Source: Chaetomidium leptoderma
Taxonomy: Eukaryota > Ascomycota > Sordariomycetes > Sordariales > Chaetomiaceae
NCBI GenBank assembly: GCA_033296705.1
Contig: MU856910.1
Coordinates: forward strand, 1 to 64,000
DNA length: 64,000 bases
Reading direction: 5' to 3'
The notes below the pieces were generated by a model that had not been told where the DNA came from, did no database searches, and saw nothing but the letters and a program-made list of their open reading frames with translations. Numbering within the stretch: position 1 is the first letter of the stretch; every line of letters starts with the position of its first letter. Below are positions 35,070 to 46,244 of this stretch, one piece after another. A program made the position numbers and the translations under genes.

Positions 35070-36134
35070 GCCGCTTCCTGCGAGACAGAAAAGTTGGGAA
35101 ACGCAAAATGCGAGGTTTCCCAGCAGGATTCGGAGGAGGGGCTAACAAAACAAGGCCAAGTCCCCGAGTGATAGGGGTCCGTCGACAGAGAACATATGAA
35201 AAAAGGCCAGAGCTGATTGCGGCTACAGGGAGAGGAGGGAGAGGAACCAAAATATACAGCTCGTCGTCCTGAACACATTTCTGGAGGGCATTCGTTCTAT
35301 CAGGCAATCACCGACCCTCCAAATGCTTGACACTGCAAGCCGCAGCGGAAGAGAGACGTAGGGTCCGCGCCGTGGCGAGGAAAGTAAGGTGCGACATTTT
35401 CCATTGGATGTCCCGTGCAAAATCCGGCGTCCAGGAGGAGAATCAGGGAGGACCAAACAGGCAGCCCCGCTGTCGTGGGACTCGCCTCTACGCAGTGCCC
35501 TCCTCAGAGAACAAAGTCTCAAAGCTCAAGCCCTAGCAAGGAGGCACATTGCGTGGCATTTGGCTTCACTTTACCTGCATTAGGTAGGCATGGCACAGAC
35601 TGGCCTGGACAATGGTGGCCCCTGTATGTCCGAGGCTGAGGTGAGGTGGTTGAAGGGACTGCGTGATTTATTTCCCTCTGTCAGAGTGACGTGCGAGACA
35701 AATCACATGTGACATCCGTAACCCAGGTGGGCAAGATGGGATCCATGTCCGTTAAAGGAGTACGGGGCTGCAACTACAGTTCTGCTCACCGTAGCTGCCA
35801 GCTCTCTGTCCCATCCGCCGTCACTGGTAACTGGACGCTAATAACAGGGCTGGAGCAGGGAGACAGGGTGCTCAAAAAGACGCAGATCAGCTTGCGGCGC
35901 GTCGGCCGCTCTAGCCCAGACGTACGCCCTTACGCATCCCAAATGCCCGCCGGGGTGCTACTTACGGAACCCCGTCGTGCCCGTGTTGGAGCGTGTAAGA
36001 TGACGACAGGGCACATGATTGGTTGCGTAGGTAGGTAACTTGAGCTGGGAGGCCGCCAACGTCCACCACATACCAGCTGTGCCATGTTTTCTTGCAGAAC
36101 TTGAAGTTGCAGCAGCTGCTGCTTACACAGTGGA
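35070..36134. promoter_or_regulatory. Promoter side of the IIC-like ATPase gene
   Basis: About 1.06 kb between the ATPase start (35069) and the stop of the OPT transporter gene (36135), both on the minus strand. TAGGTAGG words occur near 35580 and 36028. No gene is supported. Confidence 0.35.
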
Positions 36135-38892
36135 CTACGGGAAATTGCCCTTCTCAGGTCCAAAATATCCCCTCTCTGGGATGGGCCAGATGCCAACACT
36201 CTTCCCATCCATGCCCGCAGAGCTGACGCTGTTCCCCCACCAGTCCAACTTGATGGGGTTGTACCCAACCGCAAAGAACATGACGAGGGCGCTGATGGCC
36301 ACACCGGCCGTCAAGGCCGCCGAAAGCACGTAGTTGTACTTTTCCCACCAGGCCAGCCGGTACTTGGGAAGCAAGTACATGAAGATGAAGGACAATATGA
36401 ACCCCGGCGTCTTGTACGACAGATTTGACGGCGCCCAGTGTTGCACCCCCTGAATCACCAAAATCGGATTGAGCCACAGCAGCGACGCAACAAACGGAAA
36501 CAACGTCTTGTCCAAGACGACAAACGTCCTCGGCCTCAACCTCCCCCGGAGCCTCTCCCTCACGCCCGGCAAATACTTGGGCCCCAAACCCTGGCCAACC
36601 AGGAACACCACGGCGATGCCCGTACCCATCAGGAAACACCACTTAAACAGCGGATACATGGCGCCAAACATCCTCTCGGACCCGAGCAATCCCCACATCA
36701 GGGAGCTGGCATACAGCGGCGCGCCATCGTTGGCACAAGTAAACCGGCTCGGCTGGTCAGGGGTACACAGCCCCTTGACATTCTCCATGATGAAGTTTTG
36801 CGTCGCCACCGCCACAAAGCAAGTGATGACAATGGTGCCAATCTGGCTGCGAAACACGGCCCGCGGCGCAATCTTGACATAGTGCGCCATCTTCTGGTCC
36901 TGCACATAATTATCGCCGTACCCGGCCAGCGCCCACGAGCCCAGCGTCTGCGCAAACAGGAACGCGTTCGGGTTCCCCGGTAGCAGGTAGCCCGTCAACA
37001 CCTGGATGAGCGCGCCCAGGCCGAGGTTCGTGCCCGTCGTGGCCGACAAGAAGGACAGCGGCACGGCAAAGACCAGGTTGAGAGCGATCATCAGAAACAC
37101 CAGCCACACGGGCGTGTCGAGCCGCGGGTAGAGGGTCAAAAACACGCACGCCACGACGATGGCCAGCGCGAGGATGACCAGGAACCACCAGTCGGGCACC
37201 TCGGCGTAGCGCGCCATCAGCCGGCTGTGCACGTCCATGGCGCCCTCGTAGTTGCCGCGCCCGTGGCGGAGGCCCTTGTAGAAGTGGACGTAGGCCTGGC
37301 TGACGGTCGTCCATTGGTTGACCATGATGTAGAGGAAGTAGACGGGGTAAAAGGCAAAGTTGGCGCCGACGGTGAGGATGTAGCCGGCCGAGTAGAAGGG
37401 CGGGGAGTAGGATTGGTACTTGGCTTCGTCGAGGCGGTTGTTGGTCACGACGCTCTGCACGCGGTACGGGCTGCCGTCGTTGGCAAAGGCCGAGCTGGAG
37501 TTGATGGGGAGGTAGGCCGTGTGGTTCATGTTGTTGTAGTAGATGCCCAGGATGACGGCGCCGCCCAGGAGCGCACCGAACCACATGGTGCAGGTGCTGA
37601 AGAAGGGCTGGGCCAGCGCGGCGTAGGAGCTTGTGGCAATGTTCCAGTCGAAGGTGGTGATGGGGTTGAAAAGTCCCAGGCCGAGGGAGGATCCCGTGAG
37701 GATGGCGAGGGTGAGGCTCTCAGGGGCGATCCACGTCATCCAGTTGAAGGTCGACAGCGCGGTAAACAAGTATCCGGGAAGCCAGTAGTAGATGGCCATG
37801 GAGATGGTGCAGATGTAGAAGAACCTGTACCGCGAGATAGTCCAGCCATAGATATTTTCCCTAGACTCCGGCCTGGTCAGTGCCCGGTTCATCGCGATGG
37901 TGGGCAGGAGGGTTGGCCATAGAGCTTTGACCGGATAGACACTGAACCGCCGCAGGTAGCCCGCGAATCCCATTCCCATCAGCTGGACGAACAATGTCAA
38001 CATTAACTGATAGCCAAACGTGATGAAGTCTAAGCCGTAGTAGAGGTCCATCTTCTGGACTAGGATCTATGAATTACCCACAGTTAGTCTTTGGCGAGAA
38101 AGCTTCTGATGTTTGTATAAACTTACCATCCCGTAAGAGTTGGTCGTGTAGATGGAAATATTGTATGTAATGGTCGCAAACATCTGCTCCTTGAAAGTCC
38201 AGGGTCCTGGGTTCAGCGAGTGGCGGACGCCAAACAGCGTGATGCCCCAGTCTGGGAGCACCCACTCGAGGAATTTGGCGCAGGGAAACAGCAGGATCTG
38301 AATCACGGACCCACTGAGCGCTTGGGTAATAGAGTTAGAAGAAGGCTGCACTTTTGGTCTTGAGGGGCAAAGTCTTACCAATGGATGGAAATCTGCTGTT
38401 GAAAAAAGTGGCCATAAACGTGCCAATGACGGCCCATGAGATACCCAGAAAGTAGGCTCGCACCGTCTCGATCGGGACGTCGGAGCTGTCCATAATCTCC
38501 GCTACAGAGCGGACTCCGGGATATGGGGACGAGTACCGCATCATGACGGCGTCGATCCTCAGATCGCGGTCGTAGAACTCGCCGTACTGCTTGGGACCCT
38601 CGATCAGTCGCCTCATACGCTCGCGCATATCTGTCGGAAAGTTCCAGTCGTCGGCATGGAATCTGTAGGCCTCGTGAATAATGCCTAGCGCTTCTTCCTC
38701 GGTCATGTTGTTGATCTTGTCGAGGATGTACTCGCCCTCCCCATTCGGCGCCAGCTCCTCCAACAACCGCTGCGGAATCTGGTCTCCAATACGTTCATGC
38801 CCGCCAGAGCGAGCGTTGGTTTTCTCTGGGTCGCGCTTTGGTGTCTCTGGGGCAAACTCAGCATCGCCAACAAGGTCTACCTTGCCGGCCAT
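36135..38892 (-). CDS. Oligopeptide transporter, OPT family
   Basis: Proton-coupled importer of small peptides (OPT family), expected at the plasma membrane. Three exons on the minus strand, 38379-38892, 38127-38320 and 36135-38066, give 879 residues; introns of 58 and 60 nt have GTAAG donors and fit phases 1 and 0. The cytosolic N-terminus (about 140 residues) is acidic and contains EEALGIIHEAYRFHADDWNF. Family landmarks then follow: VRAYFLGISWAVIGTF in the first helix, an NPGPW block (LNPGPWTFKEQM), MGFAGYLRRF, LTGYLLPGNPNAFLFAQTLG, LLGSERMFGAMYPLFKW and the C-terminal NPIKLDWWGNSV. About 14 to 16 hydrophobic segments are present. Length and motif order agree with fungal OPT proteins. Whether it carries tetra/pentapeptides, glutathione or siderophore-like cargo is not visible. 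Confidence 0.94.
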
Positions 38893-39436
38893 TGTGTCAA
38901 GTGCTGTTGAAACGGGGGTCCATTAGAGTTCCGGGAGGAGAAACGACCAAGTCCCCCTTGGACTAGATAAGTCTCGGAGCGGGCGTTTTGTAATGTCACA
39001 CACAAGAGGAGCGCATTCCACTCCCGGCCATGTCTAACGTTACATGACGCCGGTTAGATAGACAGGTGATCTCTTCCGGGTGCGAAATAAAGTGCGGGGG
39101 TTGGAGACACGCATGTGTGGTTAATCAAATGGCGTCCCGCATTGTGATATTTCATGGTCCTGAGCTTCCTATCTCTGACTGCCGACATGTACATACATAC
39201 CGCTAGCCTCGAAATGGAAGGCGGCCGACCCCAAGAAACAATCAGGATGTTCCTAATAGTCTGTTATTCATCACAGGCTCTAATACAATACCCCTCAGTA
39301 AAATTCACATCTCAGACTCACATGCTAACTTGGAAGAAGATATCCCGGTTTATTACTTGTAGTTATTAGGTATCATTTGCTATCGAACAAGTAGAATATT
39401 TCACAGTACAGAATAGTCCCCATTGTGCTAGCCCGG
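38893..39436. promoter_or_regulatory. OPT promoter region
   Basis: About 540 bases upstream of the OPT gene start and downstream of the hemerythrin gene stop. A repetitive CATGTACATACATAC word starts at about 39185. No gene is supported. Confidence 0.35.
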
Positions 39437-40344
39437 TCACGAAGACGCAGGGACCGCATATAAATGTCTCAAGCTGCCCGTCCTGTCGACAGCGCCAAAC
39501 TTCCTGCTATCGGCGTGGATCCACCAGAAGACCGACCGCACAAGGGCCTTAACGGGACCCGGGGCGGGTGGGAAGCTCGGCCACAAGTCGTTCTCGTAGT
39601 GCACGTTGAGGTTGGCAAAACACCAGACCAAGCCGGACATGCCCAGTTCTTTCTATTTCAGGTATTAGCACACACTTTATACGCAGGTGGTTTAAATAGG
39701 TAGAATAAGGCGGTGGTTAATTACCATGGCTTGACCAGCCTCCTCTTCAAACAGCTTGGGCAAGTCCGCCATCTTGTCCCCGTACTGCCGGAGGTTGAGA
39801 ATCGAGGGGATTTCATCGGCGAGATGCTGCATCATGGGGTTGCCAAAGAGGTCAATCAATGTCGTCACCCTGCTGCCGTCGTACTTCTCCTTGCCGGAAA
39901 CCACAGCGCCAGCATAGGCTTTGAGGCTGTCCACGCCGTCGTGGAACGTCTTGTGTTGGTCAACGTTGGCGTCCATGAGGCCCTTGACTCCGGCCATCTT
40001 CTCCACGGCCGGGAAGAACATGGCCTCCTCGCCGGCGTGGTGGCTGTGCAGGGCGTCGTACCAGCCCGTAATGTACCTGCAGAAGGGCTTCTCATCGGCT
40101 GGCTTGATGTGTGGTGCTTGGAGGTAGATCGAGTTGAGCCCCAGGATTAGCAGGTTGTGCACAAGGGCCATTTCCGAGGCGATCTCGTCAAACATGTCCG
40201 TCTGGGTGGTTTGTGAGTACATGTGATCATAGAAAAAGAACGGGCCGGATTTGCTGGACCATCTCTTACCTCTGCATCTTTGCCTTTGGCGAAGATCGGA
40301 GTTGGAATCAGGGAGAAGGGATGGTCGGCGTAAACTGGAGCCAT
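39437..40344 (-). CDS. Hemerythrin-like HHE domain protein
   Basis: Three exons on the minus strand, 40270-40344, 39725-40201 and 39437-39652, give 255 residues; all joins are phase 0 with GTAAG/GTAAT donors. The start is the ATG encoding MAPVYADHPF. The diiron-site pattern of hemerythrin-like proteins is complete: His40 (EMALVHN), the HxxxE of helix two (HSHHAGEEAMFFP, His80 and Glu84), His108/His112 (DQHKTFHDG) and the last HxxxE (QHLADEIPS, His151 and Glu155). The third exon adds a C-terminal part with YENDLWPSFPP and ends in a hydrophobic/basic tail. Members bind non-heme iron and O2 or respond to redox and iron state. It has no signal peptide and is probably cytosolic. It sits in tandem between the OPT and CVNH-LysM genes, all on the minus strand. 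Confidence 0.88.
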
Positions 40345-40788
40345 GTTGAGGATTGGGTTACCAAGATTCTGAATCCGTTGTCATCCAAAAAGGTCGAGAA
40401 GGAAGGTTGGGCATCTCCTGCTGGCGGGCAAGGTGGTGTTTTTGAGGCATCGGAAATCTGAGGTGAGACGACACAAGCGGTGACATCAAATGGGAAGAGG
40501 ATCCTCGCTGTCATTTCCCATTCAACCAACAAAGGAATGCTTGCGCCTCCACAACAGCCGTGATTGGATTAGGTCGAGAAAATCAGAGAGGCTTCGGCAG
40601 GCCACTCACAGACTACGGCTGACGTTCTCGGACTGCGGCTGCCAGGGGATAAGCCCAGCTGAAAAGAGTGCTGGCACAATGCGAGCCAGAAAAAAGGATC
40701 CATCAGGCAGCAACCGGCCAACAGGATTCCGGTTCGGACTAATAAAATAAGCACCTAACTAGGTCTACTGTGTAATCATGGCTGTGCC
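40345..40788. promoter_or_regulatory. Hemerythrin gene promoter region
   Basis: About 440 bases between the hemerythrin-like start and the stop of the CVNH-LysM gene. No site or gene could be assigned. Confidence 0.3.
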
Positions 40789-41955
40789 TCAGCAGAACGC
40801 CAAAGTGCCGTTGCTGTTCCCTATCCTCTCGTCCAACTCGATGGAACTTCCAACCCAGCGGCCGTCGCGGAGCAGCTCGCCCTCCAGCCTCCGCCCGTCA
40901 TCGACAAGGCGCACATTCCGCGCTGATGACCCAAAATTGCCGCCGCTGCTGCCACCGCCATGGCCTCCACCGCCGCCCGAGTTGGGGAGCTGGAGAACTT
41001 GGCCCGGGTAGATCATGTCCGGGTTTTGGATATTGTTATGGCGCGCGATCTCCTCGAACGAGCCGCCAACCTGGGCAGCGATGCCACGGAGCGTGTCGCC
41101 CTGCTGGACTGTCACGCTCGTCCTGCTGCTGCCGCCACTGTCACGCTGGCCTGATGCCCAGCGGAAGCTGCCCTGGTCGTTCTCGATGATCTTGTTCAGG
41201 CTGATGCTGCTCTGCTGGTACGACCCGTCCAGGCCCCGGCAGGATGCGTGCAGCATGTACTCGCCGTGAGCGTCGAGGCGCACGTCGCGCGAGGAGCCGC
41301 TGAAATTGCCCGCGTAGTTGACACCGCGCGACTGCTGGTGCTGTGGAGGAGGAGCGGCATGGTGGTTGTTGCTGCCGTGATGCTGCTGCTGCTGCTGGTG
41401 AGATTGCTCTTCCTCCCTTCGCTTCTTCTCCTCTTCTCTCCGCTTCTCCTCCTCCTCCTCTTTCTTCTTCTTTTCCTTCTCCTCGTTCCGGTTGTCCTTC
41501 CAGTCGGACACACCGTCCTGCACCTTGTGGCCTGCCACAGCACCAGCCACGGCGCCAAGCACGGCTACGACCGGTTAGCCGGCAAGTCCTGATACCTCAG
41601 GGGTACATACCCGGGAGTAACTGTGTAATGAATAAATAAAAGGAAACGTACTGCTCAACTTGCTATGGCCGGTCTTGCCGCCGATCTTGTGGCCGCCCAC
41701 GGCACCGGCTACACCGCCACCTAGTGCACCCAAGAAACCGCGCTCGCCGTCCGGGCCATCCTGTTGGAAGCCGTCGTTAGGCCCCCCATAGTGTTGCTGG
41801 GGTTGCGACGGAGGTTGGCCATAGCCCTGCTGCTGCTGCTGCTGCGGAGCTCCAGAATAGTAAGAAGCCGCCTCTCCCTGGCCATAGGGCGGGGGGTTTC
41901 CCTGCTGGTAGCCAGCACCGTTGTTGCCGTTGTCGTTGTTGTAGTGATTAGTCAT
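40789..41955 (-). CDS. CVNH domain protein with inserted LysM and glycine-zipper N-terminus
   Basis: Two exons on the minus strand, 41652-41955 and 40789-41564, encode 359 residues; the 87-nt intron has a GTACGT donor. Order of parts: a Q/G/Y-rich low-complexity N-terminus (1-70); two glycine-zipper stretches, GALGGGVAGAVGGHK (76-90) and LGAVAGAVAGHK (104-115), split by the intron; a charged K/E/R coiled-coil-like run (124-155); a His/Gln-rich linker; then a cyanovirin-N homology domain in two halves (about 183-239 and 311-359) with a LysM domain (about 250-295, VQQGDTLRGIAAQVGG to YPGQVLQL) inserted between them. This split CVNH-LysM form is known from filamentous fungi such as Magnaporthe. 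CVNH binds mannose glycans and LysM binds GlcNAc polymers. No signal peptide is visible, so the protein is probably intracellular or exported unconventionally. Confidence 0.9.
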
Positions 41956-43561
41956 GGTGGAGGATTGTTGGTGGTGGTTGTAGTAATGTTTGAGACTCAG
42001 ACTGAGAGCAGTGAGAGGAAGTCAAGATCAAAGTTGGGATTTTGCACTGATGAAGCCCATCGCGACATAGCGGATCCAGCCAACTGTTTATATAGAAGCC
42101 CGGTATGGGGACTAGAGTCACGAGAGGGAGGGGCCCAAGGGGGCCCAATCTGGCGTCGCTTGTGGACGGCCAAGCCACAAGAACGAGCCCAACCTATTAC
42201 ACCGCCGGACAACCGCAGCGCCTGGTCCACTCCCGGCCCACTTGGCATGTCTTTGTGCTCCAGACCGCCGTGATTGTGGATGCGGCCACGCGTATCAAGG
42301 CTTGGCCTGCCCCAATGTCCGTTACCCCGTCGCCGATCAGGGTCGAGGATCGACCAAATAAACATGGGGCACGGAACGAATGATGGGTTTGTTCGGTGGT
42401 GTGCTCTCGGAACACACGCCCATCCTGCGTGGGAATACCATGGTTGGAGTTGGGCTGATGGGCGTCGGGTGTGTGTCAGGTATCAAACGGGGCAAACGCT
42501 TGACAATGCCGCGACAGCCGGGTCCACAAGTTGTGCGTGGTGCAGCGTGGTGGAGTCCTCAGTTGACGGGCATGGAACGGGGCAGTGCAACAGCCCCTTT
42601 TAGACCCTTCTTCATCATCGGGGCCGTTCAACCGCCAATGGATTCCTCTTCTCTCTCTCGTAAAGGGGTTTGGTCATCTTGGCTCGCTCGGGCCCAGTTG
42701 GGTGTGGCGGTTGTCCCCGCCGAGGAAGCGGCAGAAATCAGGGGTTGGGCCCCTGAGGGCCCATGGGTTTCCTGAATCCCTTTGGCTGGGACTTTGCGCA
42801 GTGGGGCCCAGCGAACCAATCAATCCCCCCTGCATTCGCCGCTCTACCTGGCCGTTTGGTGGTGATACATTGTCGGCCCTGGAAGGCCCCCTGAAGACGC
42901 GAAAATTAACCCCTAAAAACCCCTATACCTGCCCACAAAAACAGACCTCGATGTAGCCAAGTACTATTTGAGCTGCATCGCCCCACTGCGCAAAGTCCCA
43001 GCCAAAGGGATGACTGAATCGAGCAGGGGGTGGATTTGATGAAACTCTCAGCACAGAACTAATACTTCAAGTTAATTGTGATGGCCGCCGATGCCGTTGC
43101 GAGTTGCGGGTTGCATTCAGGTTGTACATGGTTCCAAGTTCCGCTTTACGTTCCCGTCCACGTCGCTTTTGTGTTACTGTGGGCATGATGAGTCCCTTCC
43201 GTCAACGGTTGATAACATCCCTGCGGGAGGTGATACTGATACTGCCTACTGGTAGTTGCTGTCTTTTAGTACTACTTTACAAGCACACTGCACCTTCTCA
43301 TGTCAGAATTACAAGAAACTCAATTACGAGGCTTCCTTCTCTCACGTCAGTGTCACCGATGCAATGGACAAGGAAAGGATTCCATCTCTACTTAAACAAA
43401 AACCAACTCGGGCCACTTCCTCTTCTTTGCATGCTTGGAACCATCTCCCTCGCCGTCATTTTTTTGGGCTCGAGCATTACCAGTCATTGCTTCACCCACC
43501 AAATTAACAACAATATCGAAGACGCCTGGCACCGAGCGCGAGCGGCAACTGCAACCCTGAC
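41956..43561. promoter_or_regulatory. Divergent intergenic region, CVNH-LysM and GH93-like genes
   Basis: About 1.6 kb between two divergent start codons, so it should hold both promoters. Open frames in it are short and without domains. Confidence 0.4.
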
Positions 43562-44653
43562 ATGTCCGATTCCTTTCGACGACTGATTATCGCCCAGGAA
43601 GAGCACTTTGTTCACGGCACGCCCGGCACTTACCCCCGCTTGTGCCGCCTCTCGGATGGCTCCATTCTTGTAGGCTTCACAGCTTTTGAAAACGGATTGC
43701 GCATCCTCTCCGTCGCGAGAAGCACCGACGGCGCCAGAACCTTCGAACCCCACGGCGAAGTAACCCGCTCCTCGGGCGACTGCGACAATCTCTTCCTGCT
43801 CGAGCTGCCCCGCGATGAGGATCCCGAGATAGATGACGAAATCGACTCTATCAATAGTCCACCCACCATCCTCGCCGCCTTCAGGAAACACGACCGCGCC
43901 AGCGACGGAACCTACACCTACTTTCGCCTTGTGGTGTGTCAGTCCACCGACGGCGGCCGATCGTGGTTCTTCCTGTCCATTCCCTTCGAGAAGCACGCCC
44001 CGTTCGGCCTGTGGGAGCCCTTCCTCCTCCATGAATGCACCACGTCAGCGCTTCAGTTGTACTTTTCGCAGGAGATGGACCATGACGACCAGGACATCAT
44101 GGTGGTGTGCAGCACCGACGGCGGAGCCACCTGGTCATCGCCCCAGTGCGTAACGGGCGACGGTGAGAGACTGCGGGACGGCATGGTTGGCGTGGCTCTG
44201 ACGAGGGATACCTTTGATGACCTTGAGGTTGAGGCGCTGGTCATGGTGATGGAGACGACGCGCCACGGCACGCTCTCTATCGAGGCAGCTGTGTCTTATG
44301 ACTGGGGAGAGACATTTGGGTGGCGCCAGGCGGTGTATAAGGCGCGGGAAGGGAGGAATGCAGGGGCGCCACAGATCGTTGCGTTCACGGATCGGTCGCT
44401 AGCGGTTGTGTTTATGACGGATGAGGACGAAGACGGCGAGTCTACGTGGCCTCGTGGCGCCAAAGTCAAGGCCATTTTTGACTTGGGGCTGCATCTGGGA
44501 ACTTTCGACTGGGGTGAGCCTGATACCATCACCGAAACCGCGAGTTCCTGGCCCGGCATCCTACGCGTAGCCGACGACGCGGCCATGGCGGTTTACGAGT
44601 CTTCTTCGAGCATCAGGGGTCGAATGCTCAGGGTTGAACTCTGGGAATGGTGA
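43562..44653 (+). CDS. Sialidase-superfamily beta-propeller protein, GH93-like
   Basis: Single exon, 363 residues. Three Asp-box (BNR) motifs are visible: STDGARTF at 54-61, STDGGRSW at 128-135 and STDGGATW at 184-191, which mark turns of a six-bladed sialidase-type propeller. The N-terminal TYPRLCRLSDGSILVGF, the central GLWEPFLL, LQLYFSQE with DQDI, and RDGMVGVAL agree in order with what I recall of GH93 exo-1,5-alpha-L-arabinanases, while GH33 sialidases would show an arginine triad that I cannot assign here. There is no signal peptide, unusual for a secreted arabinanase, so the protein may act inside the cell on small oligosaccharides or be non-catalytic. The gene faces the neighbouring membrane-protein gene tail to tail and marks the left edge of the biosynthetic block. 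Confidence 0.75.
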   Translation: MSDSFRRLIIAQEEHFVHGTPGTYPRLCRLSDGSILVGFTAFENGLRILSVARSTDGARTFEPHGEVTRSSGDCDNLFLLELPRDEDPEIDDEIDSINSPPTILAAFRKHDRASDGTYTYFRLVVCQSTDGGRSWFFLSIPFEKHAPFGLWEPFLLHECTTSALQLYFSQEMDHDDQDIMVVCSTDGGATWSSPQCVTGDGERLRDGMVGVALTRDTFDDLEVEALVMVMETTRHGTLSIEAAVSYDWGETFGWRQAVYKAREGRNAGAPQIVAFTDRSLAVVFMTDEDEDGESTWPRGAKVKAIFDLGLHLGTFDWGEPDTITETASSWPGILRVADDAAMAVYESSSSIRGRMLRVELWEW

Positions 44654-45102
44654 AGGGGAGAAGCAGATTCATAACAGTTGCGATGACACCCAACCCAATA
44701 TCCCAAGACCGATCGGCTACCTAACTTACCACCCCCCAAGATTAGCACTTTTCACAAAAGAGGCTCTATTAGACGATGCCGCGCAGTCCATGCTATAATT
44801 TCCAATCGCAACGCGAGTTCATAACCGGTCTTGGAAGGCTGGCCCTCCAGTGTTTCGGAATTCGGACTGCCCCAAATGTATTAGTCGGTTCAGGTGCGGA
44901 CTATCCGAGCAGTGCCAGGAATACTAACTACCAGGTAATATCCACTGGACGAACTCCCTCCATAATGTCTCAAAGCAATATCCTCCTGGTTTGGTCAAGC
45001 ACTCAGTATGACTATCCTCTTCCTAAACCTCGGCGCACCTGCATGTCCCTTGGGCCTTGCCCATCCTTCCCCACGTTTTTTTCTCTTAGCTGCTAGACCA
45101 TA
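44654..45102. other. Convergent 3' intergenic region
   Basis: About 450 bases holding the 3' ends of two facing genes. No gene or element seen. Confidence 0.5.
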
Positions 45103-46244
45103 TCACTTCCCAACTCTATACGCCTTTTTCTCCTTCCACCACCACACAAACGCCAGGGCTGCTGCCGGTCCCCCGGATGCCGCCACGACAGGAAGACAAG
45201 CAACCATCCAGACACAGTCCCTGCGCCGTATCCGCCCAGCGCGGTACAGACCAGCGTAAGAATACGCCATCCACAGAAACGAGGCACCAAAAGTGCAGAT
45301 ATTATCCAACTGCAAGACCAATCTCGCGTGCGCCACAAACCCGTCCTCGACCAGCCTGGCCGGCACCAAAATGGCCGACGGCGAGTACGGGGCGCACGAC
45401 AGCATGTACCCCCAGACACCGGCCGCGATGAGCGTCAGGAAACCCAGCTGCGCGTCGTCTTGTCCTAGTCCTAAGAAGCCCGAGCCAGTTGCTGGGGGGG
45501 TGGGAAACAGGCGCGACAAGACGGCGTCGCCCAGGCCCGTCCAGAGCGGCAGCAGCTGCCACGTCCAGGTGAACCAGTGTCGCGTCTGCAAGTCTGGGGC
45601 TAGGTAGGCGCCGAATGACTCGAGCGTGTGGAACGCTAGCAGGAGTGGCAGGATGAAGCTTCTGCTGGGGGTTTTGGTTGTTGTCCTTCTCCTGTTTGCG
45701 GTATCAGGGGTAGGCTCATCAGGCCCAAAGGTGAGGCAGAGGAAGTAAAATAGCGGTACGGCGGTGCCTGCCCCGATGAATTGCCCGAGCAGTGCGAAGA
45801 CCGTTGGACTGAACCCTCCGTCTCGAGTTAGAGAGACGTCTAGTTTGGACGAACTACGCGTGTATGAAAGGTGGGGGGGACTTGCAAGTAAGCAGGCGTG
45901 TTCTTGTTTGCCGCGCGGCGACTCTCGAGCATCCAGATGGCGTACATCGGCGCCAGGTTGTTCAGAAACGAGAAGCCCAGCCACCAGGCCACGGGGTCGT
46001 ATCCCAGCGCGGACGGGGAGAATAGGACGGTGAACGGGCGCCACGTGTCGTCGAGGAGTTTGCTGTGGTAAAAGGTCGAGAGGATGGGGACTGATCCGCC
46101 GTCCCATTCCATCTTTCCCGCTATCAGGAAGGGCGTCCAATGCGCTTCCATCTTTTTGGGGTCCATGAGCGTGAAGCAGAGGTAGGCGATGAGGAGGAAT
46201 GGCGAGGCTAGGATGCCCCGGCGGAGCCTGGCTGGGAGTGCCAT
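45103..46244 (-). CDS. Polytopic membrane protein of the type found in fungal metabolite clusters
   Basis: Two exons on the minus strand, 45886-46244 and 45103-45808, encode 354 residues. The intron (45809-45885) appears to be of the GC-AG class: its donor is GCAAGT, its branch site is CTAAC, and only this join keeps phase and gives the smooth text NTPAYFPTVFALLGQFIG. About eight hydrophobic segments are present; a conserved-looking LESRRAAN lies just before the join and GTAVPLFYFLC after it. The overall pattern (short N-terminal helix, WxPF loop, ESRR motif, Q-x-x-G helix, C-terminal KK-rich tail) resembles membrane proteins associated with fungal terpenoid and polyketide clusters such as PaxA/AtmA, but I cannot prove the family. 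It could be a membrane-bound cyclase, a transporter or a scaffold. It lies next to the first FAD oxidase gene on the same strand. Confidence 0.72.
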
